From: Mycobacterium sp. Aquia_216
GTDB lineage: Bacteria > Actinomycetota > Actinomycetes > Mycobacteriales > Mycobacteriaceae
Direction: 5' to 3'
Assembly (NCBI RefSeq): GCF_026723865.1
Contig: NZ_CP113530.1
Location: forward strand, 1-64,000
DNA length: 64,000 nt
Positions 1 to 10,172 of the stretch are shown here, piece by piece. Position 1 is the first letter of the stretch; each line of letters opens with the position of its first letter. A model generated the notes under the pieces. The model was given only the letters and a program-made list of their open reading frames with translations. It ran no database searches and was not told where the DNA came from. A program made the position numbers and the translations under genes.

Positions 1-450
1 GTCGTCGGGTCGGCTGATCATGATGTTTGTGGGCTTGACATCGCGGTGAAGCAGCCCGCGGTGATGCGCGTGATCTAACGCCTCGGCCGCCCCGCTGACC
101 GCCGCCAGGAGCTCGGCGACCGAGAGCCCGGCGCCCGCGCGGTCGGCGAGCAGCGCGCCCAGGTCGGGGCCGTTGACGTAATCCATCGCGATCCACAGCT
201 GGCCGTCGAATTTGCCGCGGTCGTGTACTGCCACGATATGGGGATGCCACAGCCCCGAGGCCCGATCGGCCTCACGATTGAAGCGCTGCTCAAACCCGAC
301 GTCGCCGGATAGATCGGCGCGCAAGACCTTGAGCGCTTCGAGGCGGGGTAGCCGCGGATGGCGGGCCAAATACACCTCGCCCCTGTCACCGCCGCCGAGC
401 CGGTGCAGCACTGTGTAGCCGGCGAACGGGACCTCCTGGCTCAGCGGCAT
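1..450 (-). CDS. Ser/Thr protein kinase, N-terminal part (cut by window edge)
   Basis: The first 150 codons of a Hanks-type kinase start at the ATG at 450 and run off the left edge. I translated it directly: [20 protein letters not shown] is the glycine-rich loop (about residues 11-30), K41 in ALKVLR is the ATP-binding lysine, and HRDVKPTN (about 135-142) is the catalytic loop. The start has a good ribosome site, AAGGAAGG. The protein is closely similar to the kinase encoded immediately upstream (487-2517), so the pair is probably a tandem duplication. The glycine loop reads GGGDRG rather than the more usual GxGGMG, keeping the glycines. Kinases of this type sense outside signals through a membrane-anchored tail, which lies outside the window here. 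Position beyond eccA suggests control of the secretion or conjugation genes; that is inference. Confidence 0.9.
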   Translation of the reverse strand, partial: MPLSQEVPFAGYTVLHRLGGGDRGEVYLARHPRLPRLEALKVLRADLSGDVGFEQRFNREADRASGLWHPHIVAVHDRGKFDGQLWIAMDYVNGPDLGALLADRAGAGLSVAELLAAVSGAAEALDHAHHRGLLHRDVKPTNIMISRPDD

Positions 451-486
451 CGCGGTGCACCTTCCTTTTCTCGCCTGTGGCCTTGG

Positions 487-2517
487 TTATCGGTGGGCGG
501 ACGGGGCGCTGTACGTCGGGGGGTCGTGCGTGAGATCGACTGTCCCAGCGGCGTTGTAGGTCACGGTGTAGGTGGGGGTCGCCGGGGTGTGGCCGTTATA
601 GACGACGGTTCCAGACACGGCGACGACCATCGTGGTGGGGTCCAGCGAGAACTGTGCTTTGGAAAAGTCGCCGGGGCCGATGACCGACACGGTGGTGTCA
701 CCGGTGCTTAAGGCGTTGCACTCTGATGGTGGGGCGACCCCCTGGTAGCAGTAATGCTCCCAGTTGTCCACGGCAGTCCGGGCGGCCTGCACACCGGTGG
801 GGTTGAGTGTCACCACCGGTTGGATGTTGGGGTGGGCGGTATTTCCCGTCAACGCGTTGAGCAGGACCGGCGGCGTTGGGGCGGTGATGTCGACGAAGCG
901 GTTTGACGACGACACTGCCAGTGCGCCAGGGAAAACCGGGACCGGAGAGGTGCCGTCGGTCGCGACGCCGAGCAGTGCCACCGCTTTGAGGGCGGCGTTG
1001 GTCACTCCCGGTGTGCCAATATCGACCGGCACGGTGGCGGTGTCGAGCTTCCAGTCGTTACCGTTGCGGCGCACGGGGATACGGGCTTGGGACAGTGTCG
1101 GGCCGAAATTGGCCGACAGCATCACGTACTGCACGGTGTTGGGGTCATCGCCGGGTGCCGACGGGGCCGAGGTGACCGTGATGTCGGTGATCGGGGCCGC
1201 CGCCAGCTGGGTGTGCAGGGCGTCGGCGGTGACCCACTGGGCTGTGGTCGGGGCGCTGGCGCTCAGCGCCAACGCCGCAGTGGCGTCCCCGCGGGCCAGC
1301 GCCTCCAGATAGCGCTGGGCGGCTTGCAGTGCAGCGGCTTTGGGCTGGGTGGCATTCGGTGCCGGTGGGTTGTTGCTGTGGTGGGGGACCACGACATAGA
1401 AGGCCAGGGCCGCGGCGGCGATCGCGGCCCCGGCGGCCGCGGCGATGCGTCGTTCTCGCCGGCGGCGCGTTGCTTTAGCAGCCTTGCCGCCCGCCGGCGG
1501 GGGAGGCTGCGGCGGCCATCCTGGGTTGGCCGGGGCTCGGGCCGCTGTCGGTTCACCGGGTGCGGGCAATGCGGCCTGAGGCCCGCGCCGATCAGGTGGT
1601 GTGGCCCATTCGGGCTGGCCGGTGGAGCCGGGCCCGGTCGGTGGCAACGGGTGGGCGCCCGGTAGGCGGTGGGCCAGCTCGAGGTGATGGGTCAGGGCGG
1701 CCGCGAAGTCGGCGCACCGCGCGAAGCGGTGGTGAGGATCTTTGGCCAGCGCCCGGCCGAAGACCGCGTCGGTGACGGCCAGATCGGGGCGTAGAGCGCC
1801 AAGCAGAGGTGGCGGCGCGGTCAGGTGCGCGCTGATCACGGCCACCGCGGGGAGGTTTGAATACATCTTGGCGCCGGTCAACAGGTAGTAGGCCGTCGCT
1901 GCCAGTGAGTATTGGTCCGCGCGGCCATCGATGGGTGCGCCCATCAGTTGCTCGGGAGCGCTGTAGTTGACGGTGCCCAAGGCCATGTTGGTGACCGTCA
2001 GACCAGAGGTGTCGTCGATCGGTCGGGCGATCCCGAAGTCGGTCAACAGGATTCGGGGCGCCGTGCTGTCCTCGGGCTGGCTGATCATGATGTTGGCCGG
2101 TTTGACGTCGCGGTGCAGCAGGCCGCGGTGATGGGCGTGGTCGAGCGCGTCAGCGACGGCGCGGATCACGGCCAGCACCAACTGGGGAGGCATCCCCGCG
2201 GGATAGTGGGCGCCGACCAGCGCGGCGAGGTCGGTGCCCTCGACATAGTCCATGGTGATCCAGAGCTGGCCGTCGGCCTCACCGCGGTCATGGACCCCGA
2301 CGATGTGGGGATGCCACAAGCCCGCCGCCAGTTCGGCCTCACGGTTGAATCGGAGCTGAAAACCGGGGTCAGAGGACAGGTCTGCGCGCAGTACCTTGAG
2401 GGCTTCCAAGCGCGGGAAGCGCGGATGGCGGGCCAAATACACTTCGCCCATGCCCCCGCTGCCGAGCTGGCGCACGATGGTGTACCCGGCGAATTGGGCG
2501 CCCTCGGTCAACGCCAT
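487..2517 (-). CDS. Transmembrane Ser/Thr protein kinase, PknH/PknF-like
   Basis: A 676-residue kinase. The N-terminal kinase domain (about 10-275) has the loop [13 protein letters not shown], the lysine in ALKVLR, catalytic HRDVKPANI, and the DFG-equivalent [11 protein letters not shown] Pro/Ala-rich linker (about 280-345) and a basic RRRRERR stretch lead into a single membrane helix (about 360-380, [19 protein letters not shown]). The remaining ~290 residues would be outside the cell and could sense a ligand; I do not recognise PASTA repeats in it. This layout matches mycobacterial PknH-type receptors. The gene is 504 bases downstream of eccA and 36 bases upstream of its shorter-looking paralogue. 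The substrate cannot be read from sequence. Confidence 0.92.
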   Translation of the reverse strand: MALTEGAQFAGYTIVRQLGSGGMGEVYLARHPRFPRLEALKVLRADLSSDPGFQLRFNREAELAAGLWHPHIVGVHDRGEADGQLWITMDYVEGTDLAALVGAHYPAGMPPQLVLAVIRAVADALDHAHHRGLLHRDVKPANIMISQPEDSTAPRILLTDFGIARPIDDTSGLTVTNMALGTVNYSAPEQLMGAPIDGRADQYSLAATAYYLLTGAKMYSNLPAVAVISAHLTAPPPLLGALRPDLAVTDAVFGRALAKDPHHRFARCADFAAALTHHLELAHRLPGAHPLPPTGPGSTGQPEWATPPDRRGPQAALPAPGEPTAARAPANPGWPPQPPPPAGGKAAKATRRRRERRIAAAAGAAIAAAALAFYVVVPHHSNNPPAPNATQPKAAALQAAQRYLEALARGDATAALALSASAPTTAQWVTADALHTQLAAAPITDITVTSAPSAPGDDPNTVQYVMLSANFGPTLSQARIPVRRNGNDWKLDTATVPVDIGTPGVTNAALKAVALLGVATDGTSPVPVFPGALAVSSSNRFVDITAPTPPVLLNALTGNTAHPNIQPVVTLNPTGVQAARTAVDNWEHYCYQGVAPPSECNALSTGDTTVSVIGPGDFSKAQFSLDPTTMVVAVSGTVVYNGHTPATPTYTVTYNAAGTVDLTHDPPTYSAPSAHR

Positions 2518-3021
2518 GACCGAGCCCCGTGGTCCTGGCCGTTCCTGCCATGCCGAGACGGGTCGACGACGGCCGCAAGTCGTGCCGGGGGTGGCTCGGA
2601 GTCGCCCGCACAGCCGCAGGCTTTAACGTCAAACCCTGTGTAGAGGAACGCCTTTCGTCTCAGCATGGGGTTGATCGGGTGGTCAGCGGCGCGACCTCAC
2701 CGGTGATCGGCGAACGGTTGCTGCGGGGGTCGGGGATCGCCCTCGGATGGCTTCGGGCGCTGGACAGGGTCGCGGGGACCCCACCAGCCGGCGCCAGGCC
2801 GGGGTAGGTCAGCGGCGCGATCCCTGTCATCAGTCGCCTTTCCTGCTCGGGGCCGTCGTCGTGAGGCCTGGGGACATGGTGGGGCATAACTCTTGACAGA
2901 CGCAATAGTGCGCGCCGGCCGGCGACAACGCGGTCAGCGGGGCCCAGCAGCCGCGCATCTATGGCCGTGACGTGCCTCGATTGCAGCGCGGAGGCCTGGC
3001 GTTGCGCCGGCGCAGCGGGGG
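2518..3021. other. Intergenic stretch between eccA and the kinase genes
   Basis: About 500 bases with no convincing gene. Short open frames occur on both strands, but they lack ribosome sites, recognisable motifs and normal mycobacterial protein composition. It presumably holds the kinase promoter; I see no clear -10 box at a leaderless distance from 2517. Confidence 0.5.
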
Positions 3022-4797
3022 CTATCCGGTCGCGGGCCGAGACTCAGCGAGCGCACGCTGCATGTCGTCGACGCTGACCTTCAGGACAGCAGGGTCAGCC
3101 CGCACCAGCTGGTCGAGGTCTTGCGGGTTGGGCGCAAGCCGGTGCAACCGGCGGGCCCGTTCCCGCCGGCACGCCACCGCCACTTTGCGGGCATAACGCC
3201 CGTTGCCGGCGACGTCGAGCATGGTGCCGCTTTCGTACGGACGTGAACGCAGCTCGGTTGCTTCCGTGCGCAGCATCTCCCACGCGTCGTCCTCGACAGC
3301 GAGGCGCTCTTTGCCGGCCAAGTGGCGGCCGATCGCCACGATCTCGTCGGGGGTATAGCTGTTGAACGTCAGGGTGAAATGGAATCGCCCGGCCAGGCCG
3401 GCATTGGCCTTGAGGAAGTCCTGCATCTCCTTGGGATATCCCGCGACGATTACCACCAATTCGTCGCGGTAGTCCTCCATGTATTTCAGCAGCGTGTTGA
3501 TGGCGTCGACGCCAAAGGAGTGCCCCTCGGTCTTCGGGACGAGCCGGTAGGCCTCGTCGATGAACAGCACACCGCCACGCGCCTCCTCACAGACCTCCTT
3601 CATCTTGGCCGCGGTCTGCGAGACATAGCCGATCACGATGTCTTCTTCCGTCACCTCTTTGACGTCGGGACGCGCGATCTTGCCGAGCCCAAAGAGCACT
3701 TCGCCGACCACCCGCGCGAAGGTCGTCTTGGCGGTGCCTGGGGGGCCGAGAAACACCATGTGGTTCTCGTTGCTGGTGGCGCCGCCCTCGCCCTGTTCGG
3801 CGAGTAGTTGGTCAATCTGAATCTCGGTGCGCCACACCGCTATTTGCTCTTTGGCCTCGTCGAGACCGATCAGTTCGTCGACGCGGGCCTGGGCGCGGCT
3901 CAAGACGTCTTGGCGCTCGCTGGCCAACGCCGCCGCCGCACGCGCGTCGCGGCTGGTTTCAGTTTGGGGGTCCCATTTATCGGTTCGCGTCGCGATCGTT
4001 TCGGCGTCGGTCGTGACGATGCGGTAGTCAGGCTCCTCGAGGGCTTTGCGTGCTTGCGGGATCACCGCGCCGTCGATGGTGGCGCTACGGAATGCTTCGT
4101 TGGCCGCCTCGAATTCGCCCAGTTCACGCAGGCACCACCCTTTGGTGAGGGCCAAATCCGCGGCGATGTAAGCATTTTGCGTAGTAGTCTGGCTGATAAG
4201 GTCGGCCGCTGCCTGCGCTTGTCCCAGCGAGGCTAACGCCATGGCCCGCAGTGTTTGCACCGCGGCCAGTACATCGGTGGGAACGTAGGTCGCGTTAGCT
4301 GGCGGGCACACCTCGGTAATGGCGCACAGATCAGGCCATCGCTGGGTGGCGTGATACGCGGTGGCGGTGAGGAACTGTCTCCACAGCGCAGTTTGACTAT
4401 CGGTGGCCAGCTCGGCGTCGTTGAGAACCGTCATCGCCTGCTCGAACTCGCCGGCGCCGATCAGCGCGCTGGCGAAGGCCAGCGCGATCGTGCCTCGCGA
4501 CCAGACCTGCAACTGCAGATACAGCGGCGCGGGTACCACGGCCTGCAGCGCGCCGTCTTGCTGGCCGATGCGGCGCGTTTCCCGGTAGAGGGCTCGGGAG
4601 TTGAGATAGGCCCCGGCTAACGCGTCGCGACTGTGATCGCCGCAGGCCAGCCGACCCAGCCACGCGTCGGTCATCGCCGGGTTTTGGTCGGTGATCGCGG
4701 TAAACGCCTGCTGGGCTGAGCGCGGATCTCCCGAGCTGAACCGGTTGATCGCCTCGTCGAAGGCGCGGCGTTGTTCGGTGGGTGAGGTCGTTGTCAT
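3022..4797 (-). CDS. eccA: ESX type VII secretion AAA+ ATPase EccA
   Basis: A cytosolic CbbX-type AAA+ ATPase that helps EspG release and guide PE/PPE substrates. The N-terminal ~290 residues are helical, TPR-like repeats rich in Ala. The C-terminal AAA+ domain has Walker A GPPGTAKTTF (about 350-358) and Walker B GGVLFIDEAY (about 407-415). Length (591 residues) is typical of EccA. I place the start at the ATG at 4797 (MTTTSPTEQ), five bases after GGGGA; a GTG at 4809 is the alternative. It is separated from the rest of the ESX core (16.5-32.3 kb) by the conjugation genes. Confidence 0.95.
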   Translation of the reverse strand: MTTTSPTEQRRAFDEAINRFSSGDPRSAQQAFTAITDQNPAMTDAWLGRLACGDHSRDALAGAYLNSRALYRETRRIGQQDGALQAVVPAPLYLQLQVWSRGTIALAFASALIGAGEFEQAMTVLNDAELATDSQTALWRQFLTATAYHATQRWPDLCAITEVCPPANATYVPTDVLAAVQTLRAMALASLGQAQAAADLISQTTTQNAYIAADLALTKGWCLRELGEFEAANEAFRSATIDGAVIPQARKALEEPDYRIVTTDAETIATRTDKWDPQTETSRDARAAAALASERQDVLSRAQARVDELIGLDEAKEQIAVWRTEIQIDQLLAEQGEGGATSNENHMVFLGPPGTAKTTFARVVGEVLFGLGKIARPDVKEVTEEDIVIGYVSQTAAKMKEVCEEARGGVLFIDEAYRLVPKTEGHSFGVDAINTLLKYMEDYRDELVVIVAGYPKEMQDFLKANAGLAGRFHFTLTFNSYTPDEIVAIGRHLAGKERLAVEDDAWEMLRTEATELRSRPYESGTMLDVAGNGRYARKVAVACRRERARRLHRLAPNPQDLDQLVRADPAVLKVSVDDMQRALAESRPATG

Positions 4798-4895
4798 CGG
4801 AGTCCCCACTCGGCCACTTGTTCTGTGCTCACCGCTCCCCCTCCACAGCTGTCATCGTAAACGCTCCTGCACCCCGACCTTCTGCGCTTTGTGCG

Positions 4896-6905
4896 TCAGC
4901 GGCCGGTGATCGGTGCGACCGACCCTGCGGGGGGCTCGTCGTCCGGTGGCGGCGGGGCGGTGAAGTCCTCAGGTGGCGGTGCCGGCGGAAGCGGCACGTC
5001 CCCCGAGGTGTGATCGACATAGGCCGACAGCGGTGGTGTGCTCTCCCATCCGGCGTTCGGCGCAACTTCTGCGATCGAGCCAGGTTCGGCGGTGGCCCCC
5101 CAGTGCGGGTCGAGGACCGCTTGCCCGGGGGCGCTGGTCGGGCCGGCGGCGCGGCCGCGGGTCTGTGGTTGAGGGCGGCGGCGCGGGTCCAGGCCCGCAC
5201 CGGCCTTGGCGATCAGCTCCTCGACCAGCCCGCCCGCCGCCGCCGCGGTCGCGGCGGCGATGGCAGGGTGCGCGGCGGCGGCCGCCGCGGGCGCCGACGT
5301 CGCAGGGACTGCGGATGCCTGCCCGGAGTCCCCGTCATCGCTTTGTGCTGCCGCGGGTACCGGGGAGAATCCGTCTTGCGGCTGGCCCAGCACCTCTTGG
5401 GGATCGGCGCTCGAGGACTGCTCGTCGAGCTGCTCCCAGGGCGTTTTCCCCTTACCGTGCAGGCCTCGCAGGCCGCCCAATGCGGCCGACCCCGCCCCTT
5501 TCATCCCGGCGTGCATCGCCAGCCCCATCGCCACGTCACTGGCCCGGCCAAGCACGCCGCGACCCGGATGTTGTCCTTCCAGGTCGGCGCGGATATGGCG
5601 GAGCAGATACAGCGCCGCCATCGATCCCCCACCCATGATCAACACATGCGCGAAAGGATTGGTGCCGCCCAATTCAGCGGGCAGCGGACGGGAGATGAGC
5701 CGTTCGATCGCCAGTCCCATCACGCTGACGAAGGTCACGAACACCATTACTTCGATGGGGTGCTTGAAGAATCGCCACACCGTGGCCTTCGCGTGCTCTT
5801 GGGCTGCTCCGGAGATTCCGCCGGCGAACACGCTGGGCAACAGCTTAGCGGTGGTGTACATCGCTTTGAGTGACACCTTGAACACCGAGGCTCCTGAGGA
5901 GATCATGAACCAGCCGAACAATACCGCACTGAGAACCAAGATCGCCCCGCTGAATGTGTTTGTGGCATCCAGGTTTTGGGCGTAATGCACGGCAGGCAGA
6001 TCACCGCAGCGGGCCATGGCCTTGATCGGCCCGTCGGAGATACCCTGCTGCAGCGCCGTGGAGTACTGTCCTGCGCATCCCGGCTTCGAGTCAACGACAT
6101 GGCCAAAGTTGAAGACCTCCAACGGTTCTCGCACGACATGCGTAATGAGGCTCGATGTCAGAGTGTCGACCTGGCCGGTGAAACCTCCGCCGCCGATCGC
6201 ACCGTTATGCGTGACTGCCTCGGCGGTACTAAAGCCCATGCTGCGGCCAAACGCCAACATGCCGTCGTGCCCGTACATCATGCCTGCGGGGTCGGAGAAC
6301 ACGGTGATGGCCAACGCTGGCATCATGATCGCCAGCAGGACCATCGTCCACCCGCGGCCGGCTTCGCCCCGGCGTATTGCAAGCACCCCGAGGAATACCC
6401 CCAGCGGGACGGTGATGGCGACCAGGCCCCACCGGGTGGTGACGGTGATGACCGCGGTGGTGATCGCGCGGGCGATTTCGCCGAATACCGTCAGCCAGTA
6501 GGTCGAGACGGTCAACTTCATCACCCACAGCGACAAGGCGATGATGCCGACGAACAGCCCTGCTTCCGCGGTCAAGATGGTCGACGCTGCGAAACCGGTC
6601 GACATGACCTCGAACGCGTGCATCACCCACGGCCACCACGAGCCGGGGTCGTAGACCTGGGCGTCGGGGCCGCCCTGGCTGAGCTGATCGGGAAGGCTGG
6701 CCAACGACAGATAGAAGTCGCCGATCGGAACCCCGTAGGTGCAATGCAGGCCGGTCCAATTCAGCACCGCGGCGTTGGTTGATGCGCTCGCTTGTGGTGC
6801 CAGCGTCACGGCCATTGTGAACAGCAGTTGCAGCAGTGCACTCACCTTCAGCGGCCGTGCCATTCGGGGGTGGCGCAGCAGCCAGTATCGTGCGCGCGCT
6901 AGCAC
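4896..6905 (-). CDS. VirB6/TrbL-like multi-spanning conjugation membrane protein
   Basis: A 669-residue protein starting at a GTG that overlaps the stop of the VirB4-like gene by seven bases. The N terminus (about 15-42) looks like a cleavable or anchoring hydrophobic segment ending in ASAST. Several strong membrane helices follow, for example around GLFVGIIALSLWVMKLTV, LVAITVPLGVFLGVLAI and AILVLSAVLFGWFMIS. The last ~170 residues are hydrophilic, Ala/Pro-rich and probably disordered in the cytoplasm. Large proteins of this build directly downstream of VirB4 form the inner-membrane channel of type IV systems. No catalytic motif is seen, so the assignment rests on topology and position. Confidence 0.75.
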   Translation of the reverse strand: MLARARYWLLRHPRMARPLKVSALLQLLFTMAVTLAPQASASTNAAVLNWTGLHCTYGVPIGDFYLSLASLPDQLSQGGPDAQVYDPGSWWPWVMHAFEVMSTGFAASTILTAEAGLFVGIIALSLWVMKLTVSTYWLTVFGEIARAITTAVITVTTRWGLVAITVPLGVFLGVLAIRRGEAGRGWTMVLLAIMMPALAITVFSDPAGMMYGHDGMLAFGRSMGFSTAEAVTHNGAIGGGGFTGQVDTLTSSLITHVVREPLEVFNFGHVVDSKPGCAGQYSTALQQGISDGPIKAMARCGDLPAVHYAQNLDATNTFSGAILVLSAVLFGWFMISSGASVFKVSLKAMYTTAKLLPSVFAGGISGAAQEHAKATVWRFFKHPIEVMVFVTFVSVMGLAIERLISRPLPAELGGTNPFAHVLIMGGGSMAALYLLRHIRADLEGQHPGRGVLGRASDVAMGLAMHAGMKGAGSAALGGLRGLHGKGKTPWEQLDEQSSSADPQEVLGQPQDGFSPVPAAAQSDDGDSGQASAVPATSAPAAAAAAHPAIAAATAAAAGGLVEELIAKAGAGLDPRRRPQPQTRGRAAGPTSAPGQAVLDPHWGATAEPGSIAEVAPNAGWESTPPLSAYVDHTSGDVPLPPAPPPEDFTAPPPPDDEPPAGSVAPITGR

Positions 6906-9499
6906 GCGTTGATCCTTTGGCGCTGCCGCTTGCGGTGCGGGTTGGTGTCGTAGAGCTCGGCGAGCTCGCGAGTCGGCGCACTGAACAACTTCACTTTGCC
7001 CCAGCCGCCGAACTCATCGAGATGCCACGCCTCGCCTTCGCGGCCGGGAATGACCTTGCCGTGCCGGCTGTCGATCGAATCGTCGCCGTAATTGGGCATC
7101 GCCGAGGGACTGGTGTTGGTCACGTAGTCACTGCGCAGCTGCGGGTGACGATCCAGGTCACGGTTGCACCACAGCAGCGTGTCCTCGGCGATGGTCGCAT
7201 CTTTGAAGCCCAGGCACAGCCGTTGCTCGATGTATTCGTCTTCAAGTACTCCGAAATCATTCCTGGGTGACTGGCTGATCCCCAAGAACAGCGTCCAGGC
7301 CTTACGGCCTTGGCGAATCACGTTATTCGCACAACGCTGCCCGCCGGGAGAATGCGTCCATGCCGCGCACTCCTCGACGACAAGGATGTCGGGCTCGGTG
7401 TCGCGGGAGAAGAACAGTGACTCCGCCAGATCGGCAGCCATGCCGTAAAGGGCTTGGGCGGCGCGCTGACTCGGGGTGGTCTGGTGGTGCAGATGGGCCT
7501 GGTACTCCTCGGTGACCGTCGGCAGCTTCAGGCCGCCGAAGTTCCAGATCACCAGTTGCTTCGACAGATCGGGCAGCAGCAGATCCTCGTCGAACATGGG
7601 CGCCAAGAGCCGCTCGGCGCGCAGTCCTTCCAGGGCGATGAGGAGGTCGTCGTCGACGCTGACCCGATCGGGTCTGCTGCGATCGGCCAGAACGCCGATG
7701 AGCCGATTGAGCGATCCGATGCCGTCGGCCTGACGCGTGGCCGGGGCCAGCAGCGCTTTGAGGCGCGATGCCTGAGGACTCAACGGCGCGAATCCCATTT
7801 GCGGTAGCAAATGATCTACAGTGCGTTCTGCGGCATACTCGAAAGGAAAAATACGCAGCCCGTCGAGACTAAATTTCGGATTCTTCGGGTCGATGACAAC
7901 CTTTTTGTCGTCATCGAATGTGGATAATGCTGTTTGGTGTTCACGAGCCTCGGTGGGGTCGATCAGATGTACGCCGACACCCAATTCCAGCCACGATCGC
8001 ACGAGATTCTTAGCGCACTGCGACTTCCCGCGCCCCGGAGAGCCGCCAATGACCAGGTTGCCCGGGTTGTCCCGCCCGGGGGCGCCGACCAGGTCGTTGA
8101 GAACGATCTCGCGCAGCCCCGGACTGGTTATGGTCTCCCCCAGTGGGACGCCGACGTTATTGCCTAAGCTGGTGGCCAGTAGCGGCACAAACTTTGCGAA
8201 AGCGTTGGTAGTGGACGGGTTTCGGATTTCGTGCAGGCCCGCGCTGGTTTCGGTCCCCGGATTAAGGGCGCGCCACAACGTGGGCTGGCTGCCGCGCCGG
8301 CGTTTGAGCTCGAGGCGTTGGGTGCGGTAGCGGCGGATCACCTCCGAGATCGCGGTGTCGGCGGCGCCGGCGTCGGCGGCCGCGGCGATCACCATGACCG
8401 CGGCGTTGACGCCCCGTTCAGCGCTGCCCTGCTTGAGGGCAGAGGCCAGCTGCCTACCAGAGACCAGTTTGCGCAGCAGCTCGTCATCGCTGTCGGCGTG
8501 GCGGCCGCGTTGGCGTGCTTGGTCTTTGATGTTGGTGATGACGTTATGTGCGGTCGCCACGGCGACTTCAGCAGTGTCGAAGGTGAAATGAATCGTCCAG
8601 TCCAGCGTGATGGCCGGTGTGGTCACGTCATCGAGCACCTTGAAGATCGTCGAGCGTGGCCAGCGCAGCCCCCCGTCGGGCCATTTCTCCAATCCGACGA
8701 TGGCCTGATACGAGTCGGCAACGCCGTCGTCCTCGTGTCGATGCGTGCGCAGAAAGATCTCCGCCTCGGTGCGCGCGGCACGCCATCGCCGCTGACGAAG
8801 CGCGGCGGCGGACGGGTCTTTCCACACTGGTGTAAACGCTGACCCCGGGAGTCGGGCCTCGGGGTTATAGGGCTGATTGGGGATCGGCTTTTGCCACGTG
8901 TGGCGGCTAGCGGTGTAATTCCAGTGCCACCAGATCTGTTCCACGCTCACCGGTTTCGCGAACAGTGCTGGCGGCAGCTTGGCGACCATCGTGGCGGCGA
9001 GTGCGCGGTACTGGGCCAAGGCGGCGGCACTGTCTTTGTCGCGGCCGATGATGGAGTCGAGGCGGCGCTGCCATCCGCCTGCCGCGGTCGCCCCGGACAG
9101 GCCGTAGTCCAGGGGAAGGCTCAGCCAATAGATCCGGCGCCGCGAGTGGCGGGCGTGTAGCGCTGGTGCCCAGCGCTGGCAGTGTTGCACCCATGCTTCG
9201 GCATGCTCGGGCATCGCGGTGGCGTCAACGACATTGTCTGGGTGGAGATCTGGGTGGGCGAAGATCATGCGCCGGGTGATGTTGCGTGTGGCCACCGGTG
9301 CTGTCAGGCCGCTGAGCAGCGCGCCGGAGGGCAGTCCCCGCAGCAACTCGGCGTGCACGTCGGCGACGAGGTCCTGGGACTCCTTGGGCAAAAAGATGAA
9401 CGGCAGCCCCGATACCAGGTATTCGGCGTAGACGCCGCTGTGGGTGAAACGTAGGTTACCGACCGCCTCTACGGGCGCGTCTCCGGTTGTGATAGTCAT
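6899..9499 (-). CDS. VirB4/TraC-like conjugation ATPase
   Basis: An 866-residue ATPase of the HerA/VirB4 group, the energy source of type IV secretion. Walker A is GGSPGRGKSQ (about 485-494) and Walker B is PDILVVEECAAW (about 698-709), with the acidic pair EE after the beta strand as in VirB4. The ~450-residue N-terminal domain is hydrophilic and unfamiliar. I chose the ATG at 9499 (MTITTGDAPV) because it forms an ATGA overlap with the stop of the upstream gene; an in-frame start at 9541 would overlap more. The chain of overlaps from 12.6 to 4.9 kb indicates a single operon. Confidence 0.9.
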   Translation of the reverse strand: MTITTGDAPVEAVGNLRFTHSGVYAEYLVSGLPFIFLPKESQDLVADVHAELLRGLPSGALLSGLTAPVATRNITRRMIFAHPDLHPDNVVDATAMPEHAEAWVQHCQRWAPALHARHSRRRIYWLSLPLDYGLSGATAAGGWQRRLDSIIGRDKDSAAALAQYRALAATMVAKLPPALFAKPVSVEQIWWHWNYTASRHTWQKPIPNQPYNPEARLPGSAFTPVWKDPSAAALRQRRWRAARTEAEIFLRTHRHEDDGVADSYQAIVGLEKWPDGGLRWPRSTIFKVLDDVTTPAITLDWTIHFTFDTAEVAVATAHNVITNIKDQARQRGRHADSDDELLRKLVSGRQLASALKQGSAERGVNAAVMVIAAAADAGAADTAISEVIRRYRTQRLELKRRRGSQPTLWRALNPGTETSAGLHEIRNPSTTNAFAKFVPLLATSLGNNVGVPLGETITSPGLREIVLNDLVGAPGRDNPGNLVIGGSPGRGKSQCAKNLVRSWLELGVGVHLIDPTEAREHQTALSTFDDDKKVVIDPKNPKFSLDGLRIFPFEYAAERTVDHLLPQMGFAPLSPQASRLKALLAPATRQADGIGSLNRLIGVLADRSRPDRVSVDDDLLIALEGLRAERLLAPMFDEDLLLPDLSKQLVIWNFGGLKLPTVTEEYQAHLHHQTTPSQRAAQALYGMAADLAESLFFSRDTEPDILVVEECAAWTHSPGGQRCANNVIRQGRKAWTLFLGISQSPRNDFGVLEDEYIEQRLCLGFKDATIAEDTLLWCNRDLDRHPQLRSDYVTNTSPSAMPNYGDDSIDSRHGKVIPGREGEAWHLDEFGGWGKVKLFSAPTRELAELYDTNPHRKRQRQRINAC

Positions 9500-9861
9500 T
9501 GCGGCGCACCGTTGTTCGGAGCACCCAGGTCGTGTGAACACGTCATGTGAGGGCGCAGGTCGGCGACCCAGAACTGCATTCGGGTACGCAGGGAGGGCCG
9601 CGTCGCCGGGAGCTTGGACAGCGCCCAGATCGCAGCGGCGGTCAGCGCGGCGCCCACGGCCCCGATGATCAACGCGTTGCCGCTTTGCAGGTTCAGCGTC
9701 ATCAGCGAGGCGGTGGCCACAAAACCCACCAGCAGCGCGGTGGTGTCAGGAAGCCGCCATTTTTCCTTGAACGGCAGCCGGAATCCGTCGCCGGAGTCTC
9801 CCAGGTATATCGGCAGATCACGTTGGTCCGACCACACTTTGGCCGGGGACTCGTCAGTCAT
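9496..9861 (-). CDS. Small conjugation membrane protein (PrgI/VirB3-like position)
   Basis: A 121-residue protein with two adjacent membrane helices (about 42-62 and 66-86). A short N-terminal cytoplasmic part carries FKEKWRLPDT. Small two-helix proteins immediately upstream of virB4 are typical of PrgI or VirB3, which anchor VirB4 at the membrane. The ATG at 9861 overlaps the upstream stop in TGATG; a GTG three bases earlier is also possible. There is no sequence signature, so the name is from size, topology and position. Confidence 0.75.
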   Translation of the reverse strand: MTDESPAKVWSDQRDLPIYLGDSGDGFRLPFKEKWRLPDTTALLVGFVATASLMTLNLQSGNALIIGAVGAALTAAAIWALSKLPATRPSLRTRMQFWVADLRPHMTCSHDLGAPNNGAPQ

Positions 9862-10154
9862 CACTGCCCGTACGGGTTAGGGACGTTGACGTGGTTGGTC
9901 ACCCCGTGGCTTTGGAACTCATGAGTGATCAGCGCCGCGATACCCGCGGACAAGAAGATAGTCACCGACAAACCGATCACCAAGAACTGGTGGGTCATGC
10001 CCGCGCCGGCGCCTTCTTTGCCCGCTTTGCCCAACGTCGACACGGTCCCCACCACGAGTGCGACCCCGGCGAGAAGGCCTTCGAGCATATAGGCCATGGA
10101 CGTTCCGGACGTGAACAGTCCTTCGGCTAGAAATTGTGTATGTGTCGCGTCCAC
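9861..10154 (-). CDS. Small two-helix conjugation membrane protein
   Basis: A 97-residue protein with a GTG start preceded by AAGGAG. Hydrophobic segments lie at about 20-42 (MAYMLEGLLAGVALVVGTVS) and 56-78, separated by a Gly/Lys-rich turn (GKAGKEGAGAG). The build resembles VirB2/pilin-like or other small type IV channel subunits. It sits between the TcpC-like gene and the PrgI/VirB3-like gene with a four-base or one-base overlap downstream. Its exact role is unknown. Confidence 0.75.
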   Translation of the reverse strand: MDATHTQFLAEGLFTSGTSMAYMLEGLLAGVALVVGTVSTLGKAGKEGAGAGMTHQFLVIGLSVTIFLSAGIAALITHEFQSHGVTNHVNVPNPYGQ

Positions 10155-10172
10155 GATGATCTCCTTGTCTCA

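Noticed and set aside
2660..2905. 81-codon minus-strand frame between eccA and the kinase
   Set aside because: No motif, unusual composition and no ribosome site.
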